Of a stretch of 64,000 bases of DNA, positions 12,443 to 22,793 are shown one piece after another. The translations under genes were made by a program, and so were the position numbers. Source of the stretch: Byssothecium circinans. Taxonomy: Eukaryota; Ascomycota; Dothideomycetes; Pleosporales; Massarinaceae. The stretch spans positions 230,573 to 294,572 of the forward strand of contig ML976988.1 in assembly GCA_010015675.1 (NCBI GenBank). The letters are read 5' to 3'. The notes below the pieces were generated by a model. The model was not told the origin of the DNA. It ran no database searches and saw nothing but the letters and a program-made list of their open reading frames with translations. Positions within the stretch are counted from its first letter, which is position 1, and each line of letters begins with the position of its first letter.

Positions 12443-14209
12443 ATCGAAACTTCGATATGAAGTGTTGGAGATGTGAAAAGAAAGTCTGGAAGTGTGTGAA
12501 GTTGAGGCTAGCTGTTTCAAAAAAGGTTCGGTGCGTCCAGCAAGTTGATGCGGAAGTTAAGGTGATATGGCGGTATTGTATGCCCAACTGTAGAGAGCGG
12601 CGCAAAGTGCGCTTCGAAAAGAGCAATCGTCGTCGATACCACCCCCAAATTCGCCTACTTGGCACAGCCGCTTAGCGAAGACGAGGTAGATGATGTGCGA
12701 AAGGGTAGATCACACGACTGGAAGACAATCAGGTATTGGTCTCCACCGAGGATCTCGCAAAGGACGCAAATTAGGACTGACGGGTTCACACCACTGCGCG
12801 GGGGCGAGCGCAACGGCAACGCAGGCAAGTTGGGCGAAAAGAGACTCGTGCTGTGTTAATAGTTGATTCTCGCTGAGAATAACAAACCAGGTTCTAGGAG
12901 TCTTTGGCGAGAAAATTTGAAATGATGATTGGAAAAGGGGAAAACGTCGTTTAGTTTCTCTGCAGAGTACGTGCGGGAGCTAAAATAGTCCTGGCGCAAC
13001 GGTGGAGAAGATTGCGGAAGGATTGTCCTTCGACGAGTTGTTTGAAGGGAAAAGGTGATGAATAATGTAGACTTCACAGGAGGACCGTGGGCGGGATTGG
13101 AGGAGTGAACCAAGGAACGGAGTCGGTGTGATGGCGACAACGCCCGTCAACCAAATTTTTTTTTGCCTGCTGCAGTCAGTATTCGTCATCTTCACCTCTT
13201 GCCATTCGCATTATCACATGTGATCTTGCGCTTCAATGTTAGCTATCGTGTCCCTTTCTATGGGGCCACACTTCACTCCTCCGCTCCACGAACAGGTCCA
13301 CAGCATCCCGTCGTCCCTACCAGTGCTGAGATCACCCGCTCAGCGGCCAATGAGCACGAGCAGATGAACCTCGTGTGGGAGGGGGAGATAAGCGGCTGAG
13401 TACGACTTTGTGGATAAAGAGAAAGCCCTTGCCGTTTCATCGAGAGGGCGGTGTACGGCGCAGGTGTGGTGTTGGTGGTGGTGTTGAGGTGAGCATGCGT
13501 ATGGAAGCGGAAGGGGAATCGGGTCGATTAGGGTTGCTGCGGAACATTGACCAGTTGAGTGCCGCCAGCCTTGATGAGTCAGATCCCTGGCCAAAGCAAG
13601 CCGAGTTCCCCGACCCTGGAATTCACCTATCATCTGTTTACATCTGCCCGTACCGAGCTTGAATTGATACAGTCGTATGGTCAGTGACTGTACAAATTGC
13701 AATGTGAACAGTACACGGCCGGTGCTCATCGTTGAAGGAAGATCGTCACCCATCCGTTCAAGAGGCCAAGGGAAGAACATGGTGAAAATGCGCGGCCGGA
13801 AGTACATGCATACAACGGCACTTAATGCCTCTTTGAGTAGCAATCCTGAAGTGACGCCATCCTTGTGACCCAAACATTGTCAACACCTGCAACATCACTT
13901 CACGTGGACGTGAACCCATCGCCGATTTGGGACATCATGCGTGATGAGGTGCACCACCTTGTATCCAAACATGTCGCAACCCTGAACCCATGAAATGCTC
14001 ATTTTCGCATTGTAGTATCCTATTGCTCATTCACGACCATGACCTCATACCCGCAGGTCTCGTGGACGCGATTGAAATGTGTGCAATGATTCGGCTTGGA
14101 TACATGACTCTCCTCGAATGAGATCAGAGCCGACAGGAAAGCCACATCCCATGTGCCGCGCCGTAAGTCAGAGACGCCGTATATGCCCCGCCCCATCGAT
14201 TCCCGTCCT
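12443..14209. other. Intergenic
   Basis: 1.77 kb without a gene I can support. Open frames up to 177 codons exist (13340-13873, minus) but lack recognisable domains and overlap on both strands. It includes the promoter of the 11339-12442 gene and the 3' flank of the eL32 gene. Confidence 0.5.
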
Positions 14210-14920
14210 CTATGACTCGGTCTTGACCCTAGCCTGGCTGTTCGTCACCTTGACACCCAACTGCTTCGCCTTGGCAATGATTTCGACGCGCTTTCGTGCT
14301 GAGACGGCGTGGCCGATCCTGTCACATGTTAGCATGTTGTTTGCGGAGGTTCTGCGAGGCAAGGCGTACTCTGCGGCGAAGGTCTGGTTATGCATCAAAA
14401 GGAGGTCAACATCGCGGGCTGTTTCGGTTAGCTTTTGTCTAGTTCCTCTTCTTTGGTACAAGGTGCCATACTGTTATGGACGAGGAAAGCCTTGTGACCG
14501 CTGGGCATGAGGTGACGGGTCTTTTTGTTGGAGCCGTAGCCGATCTGTGTGTCGCGTATTCGTCAGCCATGGTCCTCTCTTGATATCGCATTTTTGATTC
14601 TCTGGTATTGCGATTCTCATAGTCCGGCCTGTCACGTTCAGGCGTACCTTGGGCATAGCGGCCTGTCCCTTGAATCGCCTTCGGACGCGGTTGTCAATAC
14701 CCTTGGGCTTCCTCCATGACGGGTCAACACCTATCATTGTCAGATATTGTCCAATCTCTTCCATTATCTGGTGTCTCTCACATTTGAAACGGTCGGACTG
14801 GTGGCGGTTGAAGCGCTTGGGGTCTGTAGAGCGGTGTCAGTTGCGCAATTCAACATCAATGGAGGGAGGGGCGAGTGTACGCTTCTTGACGATAGCGATG
14901 TGCTTCTTTGCGGCGACCAT
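14210..14920 (-). CDS. rpl32: 60S ribosomal protein L32 (eL32), six exons
   Basis: Structural protein of the large cytosolic ribosomal subunit. Exons are 14920..14881, 14823..14782, 14730..14648, 14544..14472, 14418..14370 and 14318..14210. Together they give 396 nt, that is 131 aa, the usual eL32 length. All five junctions join in phase. Diagnostic stretches are [78 protein letters not shown] and [20 protein letters not shown]. Introns are 53-103 bp, with donors such as GTGAGA, GTACGC and GTATGG. The intron-dense small ribosomal gene explains why no single long open frame marks it. The promoter carries CCAAT and CACGTG (see 15092-15112). Confidence 0.96.
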
Positions 14921-15091
14921 CTTCGCATAATGTTAGTATTCCGACAGCGGTTCGGGATGCAGGTATACGCACTTTGACGGGTTGGTGTGGCTGTCTGGAC
15001 GGGTGGTCTTTGAAATTCTTCCCTTCACACAAAATCAAAAACCGATGGTGGGCGCGAAAAGCCAAGAGCGCTAGAGGCCAGCACAAGCGAA

Positions 15092-15112
15092 CCAATCAGA
15101 CGCAGTCACGTG
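15092..15112. promoter_or_regulatory. CCAAT box and CACGTG E-box upstream of eL32
   Basis: CCAAT at 15092-15096 and CACGTG at 15107-15112 lie 172-192 bp upstream of the eL32 start codon. Known: Cbf1-type bHLH factors bind TCACGTG at ribosomal protein promoters in several ascomycetes, and the HAP complex binds CCAAT. The assignment is inferred from position and motif only. Confidence 0.45.
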
Positions 15113-16272
15113 CAAGACTCTGACCTCGACCAGATCCAGCCTCGACCAGACAAGACCTCGACGATATCTCTAGGCTGATAGCGGCTACGCTCACGTTACT
15201 GCATTATTAACCCCAAGACGTCTCGAGATCTGCAACAAGTTAGTCGCTGGGCATGGTAACGTGGCTTCTCAACGGGCAGATGCGGCTGAGCAGATGCCCA
15301 GCCCGTCCACTTCACTCTGCCCTCAGCGCACGCGTGTGCAAGATGCTTTGCTTTCTTTGACTTTTACCTGAGACTCATTCTATACTATTGGAACTCTTCC
15401 TAGCTGCGACTTCCCAGGAAATAATGTGGAAAGCAAAACCTCCCGTGCAGGCGAAGATCATCACAGAGCTTAACCCCTGATATCTGAAGAAGGTTTAGTT
15501 CCTACATACAGCGTCTTACCACGCCCGACGGGACAAACATGGTTCTGGCAGAGTTCCGGCAGGGATTAGACATAGTCCATCAGCGAATTGGATAGCAAAG
15601 GTTTTTAGGATTCTGTCTTGAAAGTCAAGGATTAGTCTTAAAAATCGAAGATCGTTTTGAATTTTTGTCTCCACTTTTGAAGACTTACTCCAATTAGAGA
15701 CGCTGGCTACGGTACTGAGTCAGCTCCGTGACGGGATCCCTGTTTGTCCCGTCGGGCGTGGTAAGGCGCTGTACATTTGAGGCGTTTCAAGAGGGTAATA
15801 ATGGTTTGGGTCTGAGCAAGCTTTCATCCAACGGCGTGTCGTCGGCCAGTTCACCGATGCAGTGTGCTGCCCTATGAAGACTTCTGAAACGTTCAAATCC
15901 GGCTTGGCCCGAGGCGACCGCCTTGAACGAACGACGTTGAGCACAAATACAAGGCCCTTCCATGAACGGGGGATTGTAATTACCCCACAATCTGGGGATC
16001 GACAAATACCAACACCTGCTTGGCGATAGTGCGGGTCCCCTTGCTTCCCAACGCAGCAAGTGCCCAACCTTTGCGAAGAAATGCTCCTCACATTATGGTT
16101 CCGAACGAATCAAGCGTTCTTTCTCGGCGATGGCGGAAAGTGCCCGTAAACAACCGCGAAGAGTACAAGATCGAGCTCTCCTGGCCCTCGAAATCAACAT
16201 GCTTTATCACTTCACACTTCTAATTGCGTTACTTCTTCTCTTCTTTTATATTTCTCATGGTTTTAATATAAA
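15113..16272. other. Intergenic with one MITE
   Basis: Between the divergent eL32 and MFS transporter genes. It contains a degenerate repeat of CCTCGACCAGA at 15122-15160 and the MITE at 15509-15771. AT-rich TATA-like sequence (TTTTATATTT) sits about 20-40 bp before the MFS start. No gene seen. Confidence 0.55.
15509..15771. mobile_element. 263-bp MITE with 31-bp terminal inverted repeats and TA duplication
   Basis: The left end (15509-15539) and right end (15741-15771) are inverted copies over 31 bp with one mismatch. They begin CAGCGTCTTACC and CAGCGCCTTACC. TA dinucleotides at 15507-15508 and 15772-15773 flank it as a target duplication. There is no coding capacity, and the interior is AT-rich. 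A CAG terminus with TA duplication is typical of Tc1/mariner-pogo (Fot1)-mobilised elements, so it is probably a non-autonomous derivative of such a transposon. Confidence 0.85.
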
Positions 16273-18159
16273 ATGGACATCAATGCTATCGTTTACGGCA
16301 ATGCGAAGTCCTCAGTACCCCCTCGACCCGACGTCTACATCGATGAGGAAGCCGAAGTCGGGCAGAAGGCACGGCCTCTCAACAAACCACGCCCACTTTC
16401 TTCCATAGCAGAAGGAGACGACCACGACAAGAAATCAAATACATCTTACGCTGCCTCAAAGAAGAAGCACGAGTCCTACGATCTTGCGGGTAGTGTTTTC
16501 CTGATCACGAACGATGGGAACACGCTCCACCTACCCATGCCCTCAAACAGCAAGTATGACCCTCTCAACTGGGGTCGGTGGAAGTCCTTGGGTGCAACGG
16601 TCGCTATATGGTGGTACTCTATCGTCGCCCTCGCTGGTGTGCAAGCAGCTAGCCTGATGATGGGGGGCCTCAGGAGAGATTTCCCACCAGAAGTAAGCCA
16701 TGATTTTCGTCCTCAACTCCTTTCTGCTTGTGCTCTTGCTAATAGGTACCCAACAGGATTCCCTTCTGTGGAGTATCGACGCTCTTCTCATAATGCCCAC
16801 GCTCTCTATGGCGGTAGGGGCGTTCATCTGGGTTCCGCTTAGCTTAGCTCTTGGACGCCGCCCAGTGTTTCTCATTGTATCGTTTATGACCTTCTTTGCT
16901 ACCCTTTGCGCTGGGTATGCTGAGACATTCGGCCAACTTCTGACCTGCCTATGCTTCCTTGGGTTCGGAGAAGCGTTTGCACTGACTTTGGTACGCCATT
17001 CTCCATAGTCTCTTATACAGCATACTGACCGTATCAGGCCATCCTAATGGTGATCGATATGACGTTCATCCACCAGCGATCCAATGCCCTTGCCGCGCTA
17101 TGGTCAATGACAGGCCTCCTGGGATCCTGTGCCCTATGCCTCGTGCCATATCTCTCTAATAACGGCCAAGACTGGCGCCTATACTACCATGAGTGGTCTA
17201 TAGCAACCGGTATCGCCTTTCTACTCGCCTTTTTCCTTTCTCCCGAGAGCTACTTCAAGCGACCTACAGTCGCCTTCAATGGTCTCATTCTCCTCCAGAC
17301 CTCGACCGAGAAACTCACTGTCTTCGAAGATCACGGTGCCCAGTCGGACATATACAAAGACCTACCGGATTTCCCGATCGATGACGACAAGAATCAGAGC
17401 AGCTTCCATCTCGTTGGCCTTGGGCGCTCACCCTTCGCATCATGGACGTCTATGGGCAGGTGCTATCTTCAGGTCATCTTCTGTTTCGCCAACCCCCTTA
17501 TTTTTTGGGTTCTTGTCGCCTCTGCATTTAACTTTGCCGGCATGATGTACATTGGCTCGACGTTCAGTACTATACTTAGCGCCGCGCCCTACAACCAGCC
17601 TGATTCGCAGATCGTATTTGTCAATCTCTCCTCAGGTATCGGCGGAGGTCTTGCCTACTTCTTCTCGGGTATGGCTATGTGTAGCATACTCAAGCACCTC
17701 TCGAAACGCAACAAGGGTGTTCGAGAAGCTGAACACCTTCTCGTCGGCTACGTCACCCCTGTCGTCACAGGAGCCCTCAGCACGTTGTTGTATGGACTGG
17801 CAGTACACAACGACTGGCATTACGGCTGGTACTACGTCGCATATGGGCTGAATGGTTTTTCATGGGTATCTTTATCCATCGTCAACACACTCTGGGTCAC
17901 TGAAGCGTTCCCTCGCTGGGCTGCTCCTGCTCTTGTCGTTGTTGGTGGAGGCTGCTACCTGATTAGCCATGGCATGAGCGCTGTAATCGTGCCTTTGGTC
18001 CGTGCACAGGGTTATTTACTGGTGGGTATCGAATTCACTGTCCTACAAATCATTGGTGGGCTGATCGCACTTCCGATCGCGTTCTGGGGTAAAGGGATTC
18101 GTCAGAGCATTCATGGACGATGGGCGAATGAACGTAGTGGTGCTCTGAGGCCGTTGTGA
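16273..18159 (+). CDS. Major facilitator superfamily transporter
   Basis: Exons are 16273..16692, 16757..16990 and 17038..18159 (591 aa). Both introns (64 and 47 bp) fall between codons. The first acceptor is the CAACAG ending at 16756, because using the nearer AATAG would break the frame. About 95 cytosolic N-terminal residues precede the first membrane helix. The conserved loop motif LALGRRPVFL follows helix 2-3, with about twelve hydrophobic segments in all and a central loop at about residues 300-360. This is the fold of drug:H+ antiporter-like MFS proteins, which move small molecules across the plasma membrane. The substrate cannot be told. The neighbours (eL32 and mobile DNA) give no pathway hint. 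Confidence 0.88.
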
Positions 18160-18277
18160 GAGGGTGAGCATGCACTGGACTGGGCTGAACACTCACCATC
18201 CATTGCTGGGCATTTCTTATTTGCATTGGTCCGCTGTTCTTCGCCGGCGAAGACGTTGGGAAATCCACTGACGAAGA

Positions 18278-18706
18278 TGTCACGTAGGATATACGGTGGA
18301 TATATGAAGGCTCATTATGTGATCGGACGATTGTTCTCCCAGCTCTATGTATATAGTCTCATCTGATCTCACCTCAATACACTACTATGGTATCCAGCGA
18401 AAGTAGTGTGACGGCCAGTGCGCAGCAAGGGTGTGCGACGCTGCTAATTTGGGGTTTGCGAAAGCCCTTACTACATAAAATACCACACTAAATTGTGTTT
18501 AAACTAACGCTTAGGGGGCGCTTAACTCTACACAGTAATTGACGCACAAGGTGGCCACACTAATTATTGAATACGACGATATAAAAATTCTTACTTCCGG
18601 CGTCTCACACCCTTGCTGCGCACTGGCCGTCACACTACTTTCGCTGGATACCATAGTAGAGCTTCGCTCTCCTGAATACTCTCCCTAAGCTCTATTTTCC
18701 TCCACA
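18278..18706 (+). repeat. Left LTR (155 bp, split by MITE)
   Basis: LTR bases are 18278-18384 and 18659-18706. The MITE plus one TA duplication copy lie between them. It aligns without gaps to the right LTR once the insertion is removed. Confidence 0.92.
18385..18656. mobile_element. 272-bp MITE nested in the left LTR
   Basis: The ends are inverted copies over about 56 bp (18385-18440 and 18601-18656) with one mismatch, beginning CTATGGTATCCAGCG. TA at 18383-18384 and 18657-18658 is the target duplication. The right LTR at about 19839-19846 shows the undisrupted site with a single TA, which proves the insertion boundaries. No coding frame. The TIR sequence is unlike that of the MITE at 15509, so it belongs to another family, probably also moved by a Tc1/mariner-type transposase. 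Confidence 0.95.
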
Positions 18707-18707
18707 G

Positions 18708-18723
18708 TTATAAGCCCGGCTTC
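18708..18723 (+). other. Primer-binding site, half initiator tRNA-Met type
   Basis: TTATAAGCCCGGCTTC begins one base after the left LTR. It resembles the complement of the anticodon-stem half of fungal initiator tRNA-Met (CCGGGCTCATAA), with one C-to-T difference. Ty1/copia-group elements are known to prime from a cleaved initiator tRNA. The match is judged from memory of the tRNA. Confidence 0.5.
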
Positions 18724-19084
18724 ATCTTTGCTCACTCAAAGCACTGCGCAATGCTCTAGGAGAGATTCAGTAGCTCCATCCTACCGTCGCCCTCAGCCGT
18801 CGCGCTCACGGAGCCGTCGCCCTGCCGTCGCCGTCGCCCTCGCTCTTGCCCACTACCTACCCTCAGCTCTTAGAGCTCTCTATAACAATAGAGAGCCTCT
18901 GCTTGGGGCTGTGGTTGTGGGGATACCACGTCTCACTAAGCGTTTCAAGAGCGTTTCAACCACGGAGCCCCTATACAGCCAAAGGCCTTAGCTGTATACA
19001 CTAAGCCCTAGCGCGCTCACCACCTAGCCTTAGCTCTCACACGGAGACTGAGCGCTTACCACAGAGCCCCAGAGCTCACCGCCT

Positions 19085-19195
19085 GATGAGCTCAATAGCT
19101 CTGCCCTACACTAAGCCACAGCGCTCACCCATGAGCTCGATAGCTCTCACCTGATGAGCTCGATAGCTCTGCCCTACACTAAGCCTCAGTGCTCA
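19085..19195. repeat. 68-bp-period tandem repeat inside the TRIM interior
   Basis: GATGAGCTCAATAGCTCTGC and its near-identical copy (CGATAG for CAATAG) start at 19085 and 19153 and continue in parallel through CCCTACACTAAGCC. A third, shorter copy (GAGCTCGATAGCTCTGCC) occurs near 19598. Confidence 0.75.
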
Positions 19196-19734
19196 CACAG
19201 AGCCTGAGCACGACCTATAGCCTCAGCGCTCATACGGAGCCTGAGCGCTCGACTATAGAGCTTGATAGCTCACCTGCCTTGCCTCTCCTACGCGCAGGAG
19301 AGGGCAGTAATCGTCTGGTAGTCCTTAGGGAAGTCAACTTAACCACAGAGGAGGACGCGCTAGGATCACGGGTATAAAGCGCCCACAGGGGGTAGGAGCT
19401 AGCCGCTAGCCACTACGCTCTACCCTTAGCCTCTCAAAGGAGCGGCTGAACTTCTGCAGCGCTCTACGAAGCCAAGAGCTAATATGCTCACCTGGAGTAC
19501 TAGCCAAGTAGCTCTCGCGACTAGCTACTGCCTAAGCCAAAGTGCTCACCTAAGCGAAGACACATGCCGCTTACCACAAAGCCCAGCGCTCACCCTTGAG
19601 CTCGATAGCTCTGCCTTATACCGAGCTAAAGCGCTCTCTCTCCCCCTCTCCTTTGTTCTCCCTTTAGATAGCTCTATGTTGTTCTCTCCGCTCTGGAGCA
19701 GGTAAACAGCTGTGTGCTGCTCGCCTAGGGGCTG

Positions 19735-19889
19735 TGTCGCGTAGGATATACGGTGGATATATAAAGGCTCATTAGGTGATCGGACGACTGTTCTCCCGGC
19801 TCTATGTATATAGTCTCATCTAATCTCACCTCAATACACTAGAGCTTCGCTCTCCTGAATACTCTCCCTGAGTTCTATTTTCCTCCACA
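19735..19889 (+). repeat. Right LTR (155 bp)
   Basis: Intact copy without the MITE, followed directly by the GAAGA target duplication. The bases before it (CCTAGGGGCTG) make only a weak polypurine tract. Confidence 0.9.
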
Positions 19890-19894
19890 GAAGA

Positions 19895-21035
19895 CTTTTC
19901 ATATGTTTTTCTTGAAGGGTTTTAGATGGTAGACGTAGTCCGCAGTCGGGATTTCATGCGCGCTCCGTACCGGGATTCAAGAAGCTGCTCAATGGCTCGA
20001 TGTATTATATTTGCGTAGAGATGTAGATACAGTTACAATTACGATAGAAACATGGTGAAATCGAGCCTTTCGTTTCCAAAAAGTTGCCTGAGAACGAAAT
20101 ACTAGACTACTCCCACAGATACGGGCTCACAGTGTCCCAATCCCTTTGCTTTTCTTACTCCCAGCCCGGCTGAAATCTGCCTGAGGATAGGCCCCGGTTG
20201 GGCGTCTTTGTCTTGAGAGCACTGCACCAGCCACACAATGCCGGTTACGGAACACTGAACATGCAACGTCAAGAGCCACATACCCAACCTGCATAACCAA
20301 CCTGCATAACCAACCTGCATTATCAACGTGCATTATCAACGTGCATTATCAACGTGCATAGCAAGATAGAGTTATACGAATGTACTCCGTATGTAACCCA
20401 TCACCCGTCAAGAGTTGGCAACACGTTGGTAACAAGGAGCACCTAGCACTCACGTTTCGAAACAAACTAGGCCTGTAACGTCGTTACGAGAGACGCACCA
20501 AACCTAGCAGCCCCTTCCCCCCAGCAGTTTCAAGAACTGTTCACAACTTTATGCACACCTATTAAATTACCGGTTTAGAAGCGTTTTTGGACCGTTTTTA
20601 AGTTTTTAACTGTTGGATACAAGAAACGTTAAGCAGAGGGCTGCCGGGTTTGGTTCTTCCCGTAGTGCAGTGATGGGGGTAATCATAATCATGATCACTA
20701 AATAATTAATTACTAAGTTAACCTAATCATTCCCGTGTAATGTATTGTGATAACTGTTAGAACTGTAGCTGTGCGGAGTCTGTGCCAAGCGCTCCGGGAT
20801 ATTGTTAAATCCGATCTCTACTGTGTAGATTGGGAGCAGGGCTGAGGCTCAGACGGCCCCGGCCATTGTACCACTATGAGATGCGGTCCAACGCACGATT
20901 AAATCTACCTTTTGATCCTTCATACGGCTCCCTATTCTACTCTAACCCGTATAGACTAGGAAATCCGGAGCCAACTTCCCAATTGCTCAGCCTCAGGGGC
21001 GACTACCAGCAATACGACAACCCAGCCCAATAGCC
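19895..21035. other. Intergenic with minisatellite and possible decayed repeat
   Basis: No gene supported. It holds the 13-bp array at 20284-20361 and an imperfect inverted repeat around ACCAAACC (20498-20514 and 20637-20655). An AT-rich patch near 20685-20760 may be decayed mobile DNA. Confidence 0.5.
20284..20361. repeat. Six-unit 13-bp minisatellite in two sequence variants
   Basis: Contiguous 13-bp units: CCAACCTGCATAA twice, CCAACCTGCATTA once, TCAACGTGCATTA twice, TCAACGTGCATAG once. The third unit is a hybrid of the two types. There are no spacers, so it is not a CRISPR array. Confidence 0.95.
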
Positions 21036-22793
21036 ATGGCAGCAACCACCATAAATGGCCTACCTCCCATAACCCCCTCAGCCCCCCGCATCCTCATCAT
21101 CGGCGCCGGCTCCCGCGGCCACGCCTATGCAAAACCTATATCCGTATCCCGCACAGCCCACATAGTCGGCGTTTGCGAACCCGACCACTTCAAGCGGACC
21201 GTGTTCGGCGAGCAATACATCTGGGGCCCCGAGGAGCGCTCAGCAAGAGAATGGGAAGCATTCGACAGCTGGTCGGACTGGATCGAGTATGAGGAGGTGC
21301 GACAGGCGCGGGTCGAGGCCAGGGAGGTTCGGAAAGGGCATCCGGAGTTCGAGCGCGTGGACGCGGTGATTGTTTGCGTGCTGGATGAATTGCATGTCCA
21401 TGTTTGCAAGGCGCTGGCCCCTCTCAACCTGCATGTCCTATGCGAGAAGCCCCTCGCAATTTCTTTAGGGGATGTGGTGGGCATTTACGATGCTACGACA
21501 AGAGCGTGGGAGAAGAACGGAGGGAAGAAGACTATTTTTGGCATCTGTCATGTGCTGAGGTACAGTCCGCATAACATGTTATTAAGGAAGTTGGTGCGGG
21601 AGGAGGGCGTTATCGGGAACGTACTGAGTATCGAGCATACGGAGCCGGTCGGATGGTGGCACTTCAGTCACTCTTATGTGCGGTGAGTAACCTGCTCAGA
21701 CACAGAATTCAGAGCTAACCACGGTCGTAGAGGCAACTGGCGTCGAAAAGACACCTCCGCACCCTCCATCCTCACAAAATCCTGCCACGACATCGACTTT
21801 CTCCTCTGGCTACTCTGCTCTCCAGCATACCCAACATCAACTGAGAAACCACACTTCCCAAGCACTATCGCCTCTTCCGGCACCCTGAACCTCTTCCGCA
21901 AAGCCCACAAGCCCAAAGCCGCCGGCTCTGCAACAAACTGCCTCTCCTGCCCCGTCGAAAAGGACTGCATCTACAGCGCCAAACGCATCTACGTGGACCT
22001 GCATTTCAACCAGGGCGACATGGAATGGCCGGTCAAGGTCGTGGTCCCGGACATCGGCGTGAGACAGGGAACCGCGTCCGCTCGTCGGAAACTGCGGAAC
22101 CTGGTCCCTGACATTGAAGACATCTCCGTGAAAGAAGGAAACGCCTCTGCGCGCCAGAAACTGCTCGACGTCCTGGCTGAGGACTACCCCGCGGGGACTC
22201 CAGACGCCAACATCAAAGACCGCAATTGGTTTGGCCGCTGCGTTTGGGAATGCGATAACGATGTCTTTGATGACCAGCATGTGACTATAACTTGGGACGA
22301 TGATCCGCTGCCCACCTCAGCAGAGTCCACGAACGAGGCCTTTGCCCCAGAGCACCGCAACCCTATCGACAACAGCTCTCTCAACCACCGCGCAGCAAAA
22401 ACAGCATACTTTCACATGACCGCCAATACGCAGGTTATCTGCGAACGCCGCGGTCGCATCTACGGCACGCGCGGCGAAATCGCCTACGACAGCACCACCA
22501 TCACCGTGCACGACTTCGCGACCGGCTTAACTGCAACGCATTGGCCCAAGCGCGAGGGCGGCGGCCACGGGGGCGGAGATTTGGGGCTCGCTTCCAATTT
22601 TGTGAGGGCGGTGCAGGCGGTGAAGAATGGCGAGGTGGAGGCCGAGGGCGCTCAGAAGATCTTTTTGGGTTGTAGTTTTGAGGAGGTGATCAGGAGTCAT
22701 GTGGCGGTTTTTGCGGCGGAGGAGGCGGTGGGGAAGGATGGGAGTTCTGTGAGGTGGAGTGAGTATTGGAAGGACAAGGTTAAAGGGAAGTAA
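21036..22793 (+). CDS. Gfo/Idh/MocA-family NAD(P)-dependent oxidoreductase
   Basis: Exons are 21036..21682 and 21731..22793. The 48-bp intron has a GTGAGT donor and a CTAACC branch. The product is 569 aa. The N-terminal Rossmann fold shows ILIIGAGSRGHAYA at about residues 19-32. The family signature around the catalytic Lys is CEKPLA (about 137-142). The C-terminal alpha/beta domain binds the substrate, usually a sugar or inositol-like polyol. Two features stand out. A Cys cluster (CLSCPVEKDCIYSAKR, about 307-322) could bind metal or form disulfides. Residues about 335-378 contain a tandem duplication (PDIGV..GTASARRKL then PDIEDISVKEGNASARQKL). Substrate unknown, and no signal peptide seen. 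Confidence 0.85.

Larger units (their letters stand above)
18278..19889 (+). mobile_element. TRIM-like miniature LTR retroelement, complete, with nested MITE
   Basis: Two 155-bp direct repeats (left 18278-18706 once the 274-bp nested insertion is removed, right 19735-19889) bound the element. Both begin TGTC and end CCACA. A perfect 5-bp target duplication GAAGA lies outside (18273-18277 and 19890-19894). The LTRs differ at 8 of 155 positions, seven of them transitions. The interior (18707-19734, 1,028 bp) has no gag or pol frame and is rich in short AGCTC-type repeats. Without the MITE the element is 1,338 bp, in the size range of terminal-repeat retrotransposons in miniature. Mobilisation would need enzymes from an autonomous relative elsewhere. 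Confidence 0.9.

Noticed and set aside
13340..13873. 177-codon minus-strand frame
   Set aside because: No recognisable domain, no splice support, and other frames are open on the opposite strand. Composition looks like chance.
15787..16091. 90- and 123-codon minus-strand frames beside the MITE
   Set aside because: No recognisable domain. One runs into the MITE terminus. They also overlap each other in different frames.
20284..20361. CRISPR-like array
   Set aside because: Units are 13 bp and directly contiguous with no spacers, in a eukaryotic genome. It is a minisatellite.
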